Source of the DNA: JAMCUI01 sp964520615
Lineage (GTDB): Bacteria; Patescibacteriota; Microgenomatia; 2-02-FULL-39-11
Assembly: GCA_964520615.1 (NCBI GenBank)
Contig: CAZFNL010000066.1
Location: 1-22,216, forward strand
Length of the DNA: 22,216 bases
Direction of reading: 5' to 3'
The stretch's first letter is position 1; each line of letters opens with the position of its first letter. The notes beneath the pieces were generated by a model that saw only the letters and a program-made list of their open reading frames with translations, was not told where the DNA came from and ran no database searches. The translations under genes were made by a program, and so were the position numbers. Shown here piece after piece: positions 13,895 through 20,012 of this stretch.

Positions 13895-14338
13895 ATGACC
13901 AGAGAATTTTCAGCCGGAGGAATTGTTTTTAAGCGTCAAGCGTCAAGCGTAAAGCGTAAAGATCTTCTTTGGTTGGTGTGTCAACACAGTCAGCACAAAG
14001 GCTGGGTATTTCCAAAGGGTCTGATTGGTGATCATATAAAAGGTGAGTCCAGCCGCGATACTGCCGTGCGTGAGGTGGAGGAAGAAACCGGAGTGAAGGG
14101 AAGAATAATAACCAAACTGAAGAATCCGGCTACCTATTTTTATGTCTGGCAGGGGGATAAAAGGTTTAAGACGGTTTATTATTTCCTGATGGAATACGTG
14201 AGCGGGGATATCGGAAAACACGATTTTGAGATGTCGGCAGTAGAGTGGTTGCCAACTGAGGAAGTGGAGAAACGTCTGAGCTACAAATCAGATAAAGAGG
14301 CTTTTGAGGAAGCACGGAGACTAATAAAAAATTTTTAA
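13895..14338 (+). CDS. Nudix hydrolase
   Basis: The 147-residue protein has an intact Nudix box: G45, E51, then R59-E60-V61-x-E63-E64-x-G66-V67, which coordinates the divalent metal used to cleave nucleoside diphosphate-linked compounds. The first strand (SAGGIVFK) and the KGWVFPKG entry to the box are also standard. Substrate is unknown; small stand-alone members often hydrolyse oxidised nucleotides or dinucleoside polyphosphates. Residues 13-23 (KRQASSVKRKD) are coded by a 7-bp tandem repeat (13931-13961) inserted between the first two strands. Flanked by tRNA genes on the same strand. Confidence 0.9.
   Translation: MTREFSAGGIVFKRQASSVKRKDLLWLVCQHSQHKGWVFPKGLIGDHIKGESSRDTAVREVEEETGVKGRIITKLKNPATYFYVWQGDKRFKTVYYFLMEYVSGDIGKHDFEMSAVEWLPTEEVEKRLSYKSDKEAFEEARRLIKNF
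13931..13961 (+). repeat. 7-bp tandem repeat inside Nudix gene
   Basis: Units AAGCGTC, AAGCGTC, AAGCGTA, AAGCGTA and a partial AAG. The unit length is not a multiple of three, so gain or loss of a single unit would shift the Nudix reading frame. Confidence 0.9.
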
Positions 14339-14353
14339 GCATGAATCATAATT

Positions 14354-14425
14354 GCTCTTGTAGCTTAACGGATAGAGCGCGGCCCTCCGAAGGCTGATGT
14401 GCGAGTTCAATTCTCGCCAAGAGCG
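14354..14425 (+). tRNA. tRNA-Arg(CCG)
   Basis: Acceptor GCTCTTG/CAAGAGC, D-stem GCTT/GAGC, anticodon stem CGGCC/GGCTG with loop CTCCGAA (anticodon CCG), T-stem GCGAG/CTCGC with loop TTCAATT, discriminator G14425. The D-arm and anticodon stem are identical to tRNA-Arg(GCG) at 13588, so the two probably arose by duplication. CCA is not encoded. Confidence 0.92.
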
Positions 14426-14454
14426 CAGAATAATTTTTTAGAAAATTTTCTGCG
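14424..14454 (+). other. 3' trailer hairpin of tRNA-Arg(CCG)
   Basis: CGCAGAA (14424-14430), a bulged T, AATTTT, loop TTAG, AAAATT, TTCTGCG (14448-14454). It has the same lower stem (GCAGAA/TTCTGC), the same bulge position and the same start on the discriminator as the hairpin after tRNA-Arg(GCG), although the upper stems differ completely. Confidence 0.7.
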
Positions 14455-14470
14455 TAAATAACAATAATTT

Positions 14471-15037
14471 ATGAAAAATAAAATTTCTGATTTTATATTC
14501 GAAGCTTCTGCCTTAAAAAGCCTTCAGAGAACTGGCTGGCAGATTTTGGGCGGAAACGAGGAGTCGATTGCCGAGCATTCTTTTATGGCTGCCGTGATAG
14601 CTTACACTCTTGCAGCACAAATCGGAGCGGATAAGGAAAAAGCCGCCCTGATGGCTCTTTTCCATGATTTAGGCGAAGCGCGGACAGGAGATGTGTACAA
14701 GCTGGCCGATTTATACGTCTCAGCAGACAATGTAAAAGCCACGAAAGATGCTTTGGCAAAACTGCCTGATTCCGGTATAATGGAAAAACTTTTTTCCGAA
14801 TACGAAGAAGAGAAAACCCTGGAATCAAAAATCGTTCATGATGCAGATACGCTGGCCCTTGTTGTCGAGCTGAAAAAGATGATGGAGAATGGTAACGAAA
14901 ATGCAAAGGAGTGGTTTGGCGCAAACTACAAATGTCTGCATCTTGATATATCAAAAGAAGTTTTCAAAGATATAGAGAAAGGTAACAGCCAGGATTGGTG
15001 GAAAAAGGAAAGGGAAAAAATTCACGGCAGTTTCTAG
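14471..15037 (+). CDS. HD-domain hydrolase (YfbR-like)
   Basis: The 188-residue protein has the HD metal-dependent phosphohydrolase fold: SIAEHSF (H36), LFHDLGEARTGD (H65-D66) and IVHDADTL (D124 or D126). The arrangement resembles the YfbR/YGK1 5'-deoxynucleotidase group, which dephosphorylates deoxynucleoside monophosphates. Length is typical. The ATG at 14471 follows the tRNA-Arg(CCG) trailer hairpin by 16 nt with no clear ribosome binding site; possibly the tRNA and this gene share a transcript. Confidence 0.85.
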   Translation: MKNKISDFIFEASALKSLQRTGWQILGGNEESIAEHSFMAAVIAYTLAAQIGADKEKAALMALFHDLGEARTGDVYKLADLYVSADNVKATKDALAKLPDSGIMEKLFSEYEEEKTLESKIVHDADTLALVVELKKMMENGNENAKEWFGANYKCLHLDISKEVFKDIEKGNSQDWWKKEREKIHGSF

Positions 15038-15056
15038 GTTTTTGCAAAGAATATTT

Positions 15057-15144
15057 GGAAGGGTCGCATAGTTGGTCTAGTGCGAACGCTTGGAGAGCGT
15101 TTATATCCGCAAGGATATCGTGGGTTCGAATCCCACCCCTTCCG
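15057..15144 (+). tRNA. tRNA-Ser(GGA)
   Basis: Acceptor GGAAGGG/CCCTTCC, anticodon stem AACGC/GCGTT with loop TTGGAGA (anticodon GGA), long variable arm TATATCC-GCAA-GGATATC, T-stem GTGGG/CCCAC, discriminator G15144. CCA is not encoded (GCATG follows). The variable arm and T-arm are identical to those of tRNA-Ser(TGA) at 21561. Confidence 0.92.
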
Positions 15145-15298
15145 CATGTATCCTATAGTTCTAAAAGACTCGTTTATTACATCCGAAAAGATTGTTGTGG
15201 CTTGCTAAACTTATTCAGAATCAACATTTTCCAACTTTGGAGCCTGGAGAATTGTTGGGGTAAAGCATTATAGGATCACAAGTAATATATTATAATCT
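15145..15298 (+). other. Spacer before fluoride switch
   Basis: No gene is supported. It ends in an AT-rich promoter region with overlapping -10-like hexamers TATATT (15286-15291) and TATAAT (15291-15296), placing transcription starts at about 15298-15303, the 5' edge of the riboswitch. No strong -35 is visible. An 8-bp inverted repeat (ATCCTATA 15150-15157, TATAGGAT 15269-15276) spans most of the spacer. Confidence 0.4.
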
Positions 15299-15356
15299 GC
15301 AGCGATGAGGCTCGCCAGTGTCCCCCGATTAGTAAGGGAGAATGATAGCTTCTACC
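15299..15356 (+). promoter_or_regulatory. Fluoride riboswitch 1 (crcB motif)
   Basis: The conserved core GCGATGAGGCTCGCC is present. GCGA (15302-15305) pairs with TCGC (15312-15315), GAGGCT (15307-15312) with AGCTTC (15347-15352), and TCCC/GGGA forms the inner hairpin. The 3' signature TGATAGCTTCTAC matches the fluoride aptamer consensus (GATGGCCTCTAC type). The 3' strand of the aptamer is reused by the terminator, so fluoride should switch transcription on. It controls the dynamin-like GTPase at 15389. Confidence 0.9.
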
Positions 15357-15376
15357 ATACGGTAGAGGCTTTTTTT
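15348..15376 (+). terminator. Expression-platform terminator of riboswitch 1
   Basis: GCTTCTACC (15348-15356), loop ATAC, GGTAGAGGC (15361-15369), then seven T (15370-15376). Its 5' arm is the aptamer's 3' strand, so aptamer and terminator exclude each other. Confidence 0.92.
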
Positions 15377-15388
15377 GTTAATTAACCT

Positions 15389-17167
15389 ATGACGCAAGGC
15401 AACAAGCATAATCTATTCTTGAATTCAAGAGATATTGTTCAGAATGCTACTTTCTCAATTGGTAAAATGCCGGCAGTTAAGCAAAATAAACTGTTGGCAG
15501 AAAGAGTTTTTCAATTAGTGCAAAAACTGGGAAAAAATGAGTTTCAACTAGTTATACTTGGCCAGTTTAAAAGAGGCAAAACCACGCTTATCAATGCTCT
15601 TTTGGGAAATAACGTATTGCCCACAGCGATCATTCCTCTTACTTCAATTGTCACCATCATAAAATACTCAAACACCCAAAAAGCGACAGTACTGTTTACT
15701 GACGGCAGGAACAGGGAAATTTCATTTGATATTATTGGGCAGTACGTTACGGAGGTCAAAAACCCCGGAAATATAAAAGGCGTAGATAGGGTGATAATTG
15801 AATATCCTTCCAGTTTCCTCAAAAACGGGATACAAATAATCGATACTCCCGGTGTAGGGTCGGTGTACAAACATAATACGGATGTAGCGTATGAATTCGT
15901 ACCCCAGGCAGACGCCGGTATCTTTGTTTTTACCGCCGATCCGCCGATAAGCGAATCAGAGCTGCAATTTCTCAAATCGGTCAAGGACTACTTAGGCAAA
16001 ATTATCTTTGTCCAGAATAAGATTGACCGGATATCGGAAACAGACAGGCAGGAATCACTGGAATTTACTAAAAAGGTCATTAACGGGGCTGTAAGTACAT
16101 CAGATTTATTGTTTTTCCAGCTTTCAGCAAAAGACGGTCTTGAGGGAAAACTTACAAATAATAATGAAAAACTGATACAAAGCCGACTGGCTGATTTTGA
16201 AGGAAAGTTATTAGGCTTTTTAATGGAGCACAAGGGGCAAATCTTGCTCATATCGGTTGCTACCAAACTACTCTCCATAATCGAAGAGGTCAAATTCAGC
16301 CTTCAGATTGAAAAACAAGCCGTATCAATGCCTGTTTCCTCCTTAAAAGAAAAGATTTCTCTTTTTAATAAGGAGCTGGAAACAATAAAGCAGGAGAAGG
16401 AAGATAATGACTATATTTTACAGGGACAAACGGAAAAGCTGGTCAATCAGACACTGCTTGAAGATATTGAATCTCTGAAAGAGCGGCAATTACCGAAGAT
16501 ATTAAACGAATATGACTTATTTTATAAGTCGCACCGGGATCAAAGTGGTAAAGAGCTATTCCTCTTTCTTGATCGTTTTTTAGAAGAGTCAATCAAGAAG
16601 ATTTTTACCGGCTGGAGGAAAGAGGAAGAAAATAAGCTGCAAAAGTCACTTGAATCCTTATTGAACCGTTTTTCTTCACAAACAAACGAATTTATTAAGC
16701 GGGCGATGGAACTGACGGCCAGCCTTTTCAACATCAAGGTAAGAGAAATAAAACAAGACAAAAGACTGGCTGAGCAATACGAGTTTAAATTCTCTTTTGA
16801 CGAATATCAGGTGGACATAGATTTCTATACTCCGGTGGTGTCCGGACTTCCCAAATTCTTATCTCACAGACTGTTATATAAGAGTATGAGAGATAAAGTT
16901 ATCCAGGTATTTGACCAGCACTGTGGACGAAGCAGATATGACTTTCACCAACGCGTTCTGGAAAGCATCAATAATTACAGGGATTCGCTGGATGAAGTTT
17001 TGGATGAGACTGTAAACGGGATAAAAATCGCCCTGGAGAAAGGGCTATCCCAGCAACAGAAAAATATTAAAAAGGAAAAGGATGTAACAGGAGCCTTAAA
17101 TCAGGAAGAATTAACACTTTTGGAAACAGAAAGTAAAATTAAAGAGATCACTAAGAGTTTGGGGTAA
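15389..17167 (+). CDS. Dynamin-like GTPase under a fluoride switch
   Basis: The 592-residue protein has a complete dynamin-family GTPase domain: G1 GQFKRGKT (58-65), G2 threonine in PLTS (T85), G3 DTPGVGS (152-158) and G4 NKID (210-213). A long helical region follows (about 290-592) with coiled-coil stretches, corresponding to the stalk/effector part of bacterial dynamin-like proteins. There is no clear transmembrane helix. Family members bind and remodel or protect membranes and assemble on GTP. The ATG at 15389 lies 12 nt after the riboswitch U-tract and has no Shine-Dalgarno sequence. An MFS relic follows 3 nt after the stop. Regulation by fluoride is strongly implied by sequence; why a dynamin is needed is unknown. 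It could alternatively be called a dynamin-related (LeoA/YdjA-like) GTPase. Confidence 0.9.
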   Translation: MTQGNKHNLFLNSRDIVQNATFSIGKMPAVKQNKLLAERVFQLVQKLGKNEFQLVILGQFKRGKTTLINALLGNNVLPTAIIPLTSIVTIIKYSNTQKATVLFTDGRNREISFDIIGQYVTEVKNPGNIKGVDRVIIEYPSSFLKNGIQIIDTPGVGSVYKHNTDVAYEFVPQADAGIFVFTADPPISESELQFLKSVKDYLGKIIFVQNKIDRISETDRQESLEFTKKVINGAVSTSDLLFFQLSAKDGLEGKLTNNNEKLIQSRLADFEGKLLGFLMEHKGQILLISVATKLLSIIEEVKFSLQIEKQAVSMPVSSLKEKISLFNKELETIKQEKEDNDYILQGQTEKLVNQTLLEDIESLKERQLPKILNEYDLFYKSHRDQSGKELFLFLDRFLEESIKKIFTGWRKEEENKLQKSLESLLNRFSSQTNEFIKRAMELTASLFNIKVREIKQDKRLAEQYEFKFSFDEYQVDIDFYTPVVSGLPKFLSHRLLYKSMRDKVIQVFDQHCGRSRYDFHQRVLESINNYRDSLDEVLDETVNGIKIALEKGLSQQQKNIKKEKDVTGALNQEELTLLETESKIKEITKSLG

Positions 17168-17170
17168 GTT

Positions 17171-17941
17171 ATGTTTAAAAAGAAAGTACCACCATCAGTC
17201 TGGCTCTTAGGTTTTATCAGCTTTTTAATGATACCGCCTCGGAAATGCTTTATCCTATCATGCCCATTTTTTTGACGCAGATTTTAGGTGCTCCGGTTTT
17301 TATTGTCGGCATCATTGAGGGAACAGCGGAGGGTTTATCTTCATTTCTTAAAACGGTGTTTGGCGCCTGGTCAGACAGAATCCAGAAAAGGAAGCTTTTT
17401 GTTTTTTCCGGATATTTATCTTCAGCTTTTTCAAAGCTGATTATTGCTTCAGCCTACAGCTGGCCGATGGTTTTTATCGGCAGACTGGTTGACCGGTTCG
17501 GTAAAGGACTAAGAACAGGCACTAGGGACGCTCTTCTTCTGGAATCAACAGATAAAACTAACAAAGGTTTTATCTTCGGCGTCCATAGAAGTCTTGATAC
17601 GGCAGGAGCAGTGGTTGGGCCTTTAATTGCTTTACTTCTTATCCAGATTTTTAAGGAAAACATCAGATTTATCCTTTATATCGCTGCAATTCCCGCTTTT
17701 GCAGGACTTTTACTCTTTGTTTTCGTTAAGGAATCAAAGAAACAGATTACAACTGCTAAAACAGCTTCCCATAATAAGCATCTGTACGCTTCTGGCTTCA
17801 GTTATTGATGGATTCCTGTGGTCAGCAGTCAGACCGGAAACTATTTTTATATTCGGTGCGATTTGCGCACTGGGAGCTTCAGTGTTATTTATTTCTCACC
17901 CCTTACAGGCCACGGCTTATGAAAACACCAATAAGAAGTGA
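17171..17941 (+). pseudogene. Broken MFS transporter (frameshift and internal deletion)
   Basis: The start (ATG 17171, MFKKKVPPSVWLLGFISFL) continues in a different frame as NDTASEMLYPIMPIFL: one A is missing in the run at 17222-17228. The second frame encodes MFS helices 1-6, including GTAEGLSSFLKTVFGAWSDR and GRLVDRFGKGLRTGTRDA, and stops at 17808. A third frame near 17775-17941 supplies only a final helix (VIDGFLWSAV onward). About five helices of a normal 400-residue carrier are missing. It lies 3 nt behind the GTPase, so an intact version would have been fluoride-induced as well. The 3' end overlaps the small - strand gene at 17903. Confidence 0.85.
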
Positions 17942-18115
17942 AATCACCAAAAATACCAGGAGAGTAAAGACCCCCGCTTCAAAGGAATGCTTCAAGACTA
18001 TTTTTTTCTCCATGAAATGGCGGGAATATTCATTGTATGTCAGAAGAAAAGCGAAAAGGGCTGCCAGAGGACTGAAAACCATACCGATAAGAAACGATAT
18101 TTTGACTGAATCCAT
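17903..18115 (-). CDS. Small two-helix membrane protein
   Basis: The 70-residue protein has two transmembrane helices (about 5-25 and 49-68) around a charged loop (EYSRHFMEKK). No family is recognised. It begins 9 nt after the stop of the prenyltransferase-repeat gene on the same strand and would be the last gene of the fluoride operon. Its 3' end overlaps the MFS relic by 39 bp in a convergent arrangement. Coding is supported by helix regularity and position rather than by any homologue I can name. Confidence 0.6.
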   Translation of the reverse strand: MDSVKISFLIGMVFSPLAALFAFLLTYNEYSRHFMEKKIVLKHSFEAGVFTLLVFLVISLLIGVFISRGL

Positions 18116-18124
18116 ATGTCGTAC

Positions 18125-19000
18125 CTAAATCAGCAATCTTTCATGGTAAAAACGTTCACAGGAAACCAAAACTGATACAGCGTAATAAGTATATTCTATG
18201 GTCGGAATGCCGAGATTTCTTGAGCGGGAAAATCCTCCATTATCCCGCCAGCAATCTTTTAGAAACAAAGTTATTTCATACTGCGGTGGCAGAGGCTGTT
18301 TCAGTAAAGTCAGGCATCCTACGGTCCAATATAAATCCTCCAGATAATTTGTTTTTGCCCGGGCAAGATTTATAAACAGCAGGGCTTGCTTAAGCGATTT
18401 AAGTGAGAATGAAAGCTTATGAAGGATAGTGAGTGCGTAAAAAGTAGTGGATAATTGCGAGCCTTGTAAAGAGCCAAACCCGCCGTCCTCATTTTGCAGG
18501 GAAAGGATAGAAGCTATAATTTTCTTTCTTTCGGAGAGAAGATCAAAATCGGCAAGCAGGCTGGTAAGAAAGTGTAAATCCTTCAGTTCACCCTCAACAA
18601 CATCCGTATAGAGTGTATTGGTGGAAGTATCGTACGTTCCGATCTCGCCGTTATCGACCAGTTCAAATTTTTTCTTTTGCAGTAACTGATCATCAGTTAG
18701 CCGGGCAGTCAATAATCTTTTATACCCGGAAAACGGAACAATTGACAGACCAAGTTCTTTGTATGTTTCAGCCGCAAAGTAAAGACCTCTGAAATCGTCC
18801 AGATTTCCGTTTTCTTTCTCCCTTTTCCAGAAAGAGATAATTGATTTTTCCATTTTTGGCCGGACAGCAAGAAGTTTGAGAGTTTTAACGGCAAGACAGG
18901 TATCCTGCCCGCCGGCCGGGCGGACTTTGGCAAAAAAATATCCTCCATCCGGTAGATGCTTGTCCTCAATATAATCAATGATTTTTTGCCTGTAAAACAT
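18125..19000 (-). CDS. Prenyltransferase/squalene-cyclase repeat protein
   Basis: The 291-residue protein is built from alpha-helical repeats of the prenyltransferase beta-subunit/squalene cyclase type: LPDGGYFF (16-23), LQNEDGGFGSLQGSQLSTTFYAL (near 172-194) and DNGGFSRSRNLGIPTIEYTYYAV (near 253-275), the classic DGGFG turn followed by an S/T-rich helix. This predicts an alpha/alpha toroid. No DxDD or other cyclase catalytic motif is evident, so a binding or peptide-prenyl role is as likely as terpene cyclisation. The ribosome binding site AGGAG (19008-19012) is inside the 3' arm of the riboswitch 2 terminator, 7 nt before ATG 19000. It belongs to the fluC operon and is under a fluoride switch of its own. 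Confidence 0.8.
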   Translation of the reverse strand: MFYRQKIIDYIEDKHLPDGGYFFAKVRPAGGQDTCLAVKTLKLLAVRPKMEKSIISFWKREKENGNLDDFRGLYFAAETYKELGLSIVPFSGYKRLLTARLTDDQLLQKKKFELVDNGEIGTYDTSTNTLYTDVVEGELKDLHFLTSLLADFDLLSERKKIIASILSLQNEDGGFGSLQGSQLSTTFYALTILHKLSFSLKSLKQALLFINLARAKTNYLEDLYWTVGCLTLLKQPLPPQYEITLFLKDCWRDNGGFSRSRNLGIPTIEYTYYAVSVLVSCERFYHERLLI

Positions 19001-19027
19001 AAAAAAACTCCTACTTTTAAGTAGAAG
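19001..19027 (-). terminator. Expression-platform terminator of riboswitch 2
   Basis: On the - strand CTTCTACT, loop TAAA, AGTAGGAG, then seven T directly before the ATG at 19000. The 3' arm contains the ribosome binding site AGGAG, so the same hairpin can stop transcription and hide the translation start. Confidence 0.9.
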
Positions 19028-19074
19028 CTATCAATCCCGAAAGATCGGAATGTTACGCGAGCCTCATCACGCTC
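19018..19074 (-). promoter_or_regulatory. Fluoride riboswitch 2, inside the operon
   Basis: The - strand core is GTGATGAGGCTCGC. CGTGA (19071-19067) pairs with TCGCG (19060-19056), GAGGCT (19065-19060) with AGCTTC (19029-19024), and ATTCCGA/TCGGGAT makes the inner hairpin; the 3' signature is TGATAGCTTCTAC. The aptamer starts about 3 nt after the DUF190 stop (19077-19075), with no room for its own promoter, so it is transcribed from the fluC promoter. Confidence 0.9.
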
Positions 19075-19422
19075 TCATTCTTTTGATATTTTTCCGTATT
19101 TGACGATTTTTACCTTCTCTTCGGTTATAAGACCACTTCCCATCATATTTGTTTCCTCAAAGACTTTTTTGAGTTCCTCAATTCTTTCTTCCGTATCAAC
19201 AATCTCAATCACAATAGGTAAATCAGAAGATAATTCTAAAATATCAGAGGTATGTATTTTGCTGGAATGGCCGTAACCCTCAATACCCCGAAGTACTGTT
19301 ACGCCTGAATAATGGTTTTTCCTAAGGTATTCTGCCAGATATTGATATAACGTTTTACCTTCATATTTGTCAGATTCACCTATAAATATCCTCAAAAGAG
19401 TTGCTATAGATTCTTCCTTCAT
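19075..19422 (-). CDS. DUF190 protein, FluC partner
   Basis: The 115-residue DUF190 protein contains LLRIFIGESDKYEGKTLYQYLAEYLRKNHYSGVTVLRGIEGYG-type sequence (residues 9-51), with a ferredoxin-like, PII-related fold expected. HSSKIHTSDILELSSDLPIVIEIVD and the final hydrophobic strand are also typical. DUF190 genes are regularly linked to crcB/fluC and may modulate the channel; no reaction is established. It starts 2 nt after the fluC stop codon (translational coupling). The stop codon borders riboswitch 2. Confidence 0.88.
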   Translation of the reverse strand: MKEESIATLLRIFIGESDKYEGKTLYQYLAEYLRKNHYSGVTVLRGIEGYGHSSKIHTSDILELSSDLPIVIEIVDTEERIEELKKVFEETNMMGSGLITEEKVKIVKYGKISKE

Positions 19423-19424
19423 AT

Positions 19425-19802
19425 TTATTTATATAACATTATAACAGCTTGGCGACTAAGATATACGGCTGTAAGACAGAAACCGACATTTATGAATAAA
19501 TTTAGCCCGAACATCGTATATTCTCCCAGTTCAAATAGCCTGAAAGTCTCGTAAGAGAAGGTAGACATGGTAGTAAATGCCCCAATAAAACCGATTGTGG
19601 CAAAACCTCTGACATCAGGAGATACATTCTTACCAGCCAGGACGCTGTAATTGATAAATCCCAAGACAAAAGTACCGATGAAATTAACCAGGAAAGTACC
19701 TAAAGGGATAGAGGTAAAGAGAATTCCGGCATATTTTGACACCAAAAACCTGGATATTGCCCCCAGGAATCCTCCTAGTCCAATATAGAGTATTTGAATC
19801 AT
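19425..19802 (-). CDS. crcB: Fluoride channel FluC/CrcB
   Basis: The 125-residue protein has four transmembrane helices and the Fluc signatures GGFLGAISRF (10-19, R18), GTFLVNFIG (35-43, N40) and GFIGAFTTMSTFS (71-83). The last provides the break helix, the Na+ site region and the phenylalanines lining the pore. Fluc proteins form antiparallel dimers that export fluoride passively. I chose ATG 19802, giving the usual length; the upstream frame reaches into the terminator. No strong ribosome binding site is present. It is the first gene of the operon crcB-DUF190-toroid-small membrane protein, controlled by riboswitch 3. Confidence 0.95.
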   Translation of the reverse strand: MIQILYIGLGGFLGAISRFLVSKYAGILFTSIPLGTFLVNFIGTFVLGFINYSVLAGKNVSPDVRGFATIGFIGAFTTMSTFSYETFRLFELGEYTMFGLNLFINVGFCLTAVYLSRQAVIMLYK

Positions 19803-19809
19803 AAGAATT

Positions 19810-19838
19810 AAAAAACCTCTACGAATTTTCGTAGAGGT
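19810..19838 (-). terminator. Expression-platform terminator of riboswitch 3
   Basis: On the - strand ACCTCTACGA, loop AAAT, TCGTAGAGGT, then six T (19815-19810). The 5' arm overlaps the aptamer's closing strand GACCTC, giving a fluoride-ON transcription switch. Confidence 0.93.
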
Positions 19839-19880
19839 CATTAGCTTTAAGCAATTAACAGGTGAACCTCATCACCTGGG
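19826..19880 (-). promoter_or_regulatory. Fluoride riboswitch 3, fluC leader
   Basis: The - strand core is GGTGATGAGGTTCACC. CAGGTGA (19878-19872) pairs with TCACCTG (19865-19859), GAGGTT (19870-19865) with GACCTC (19839-19834), and the 3' signature AATGACCTCTAC fits the fluoride aptamer. It directly precedes crcB, the classic partner of this motif. Confidence 0.93.
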
Positions 19881-19884
19881 TGTT

Positions 19885-19890
19885 ATTATA
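19885..19890 (-). promoter_or_regulatory. -10 element of the fluC operon
   Basis: TATAAT on the - strand. It places the start at about 19878, on the first base pairs of riboswitch 3. The -35 region (TAGATT at 19913-19908) is weak. Confidence 0.55.
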
Positions 19891-20012
19891 GAAAATTTAA
19901 GAGGAATAATCTACCTTCAGGAGGAAGATTCTGTTTCATATGCATCTAATATGTAAAATTGGGTTGGAAAAATAGATGATAACACTGTAAATGGTGCCCC
20001 GCTGCGTCATTT

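Noticed and set aside
14995..15273. 92-residue frame across tRNA-Ser(GGA)
   Set aside because: It reads through the tRNA and the end of the HD gene with no domain or ribosome site; a shadow frame.
17219..17232. Programmed -1 frameshift in the MFS gene
   Set aside because: A -1 shift at the T run would restore the frame, but the heptamer is not a canonical slippery site and the gene has a second large lesion, so decay is simpler.
19908..19930. Terminator hairpin after the DUF2079 gene
   Set aside because: Imperfect 9-bp stem on the - strand without a U-tract, overlapping the fluC promoter region; too weak to call.
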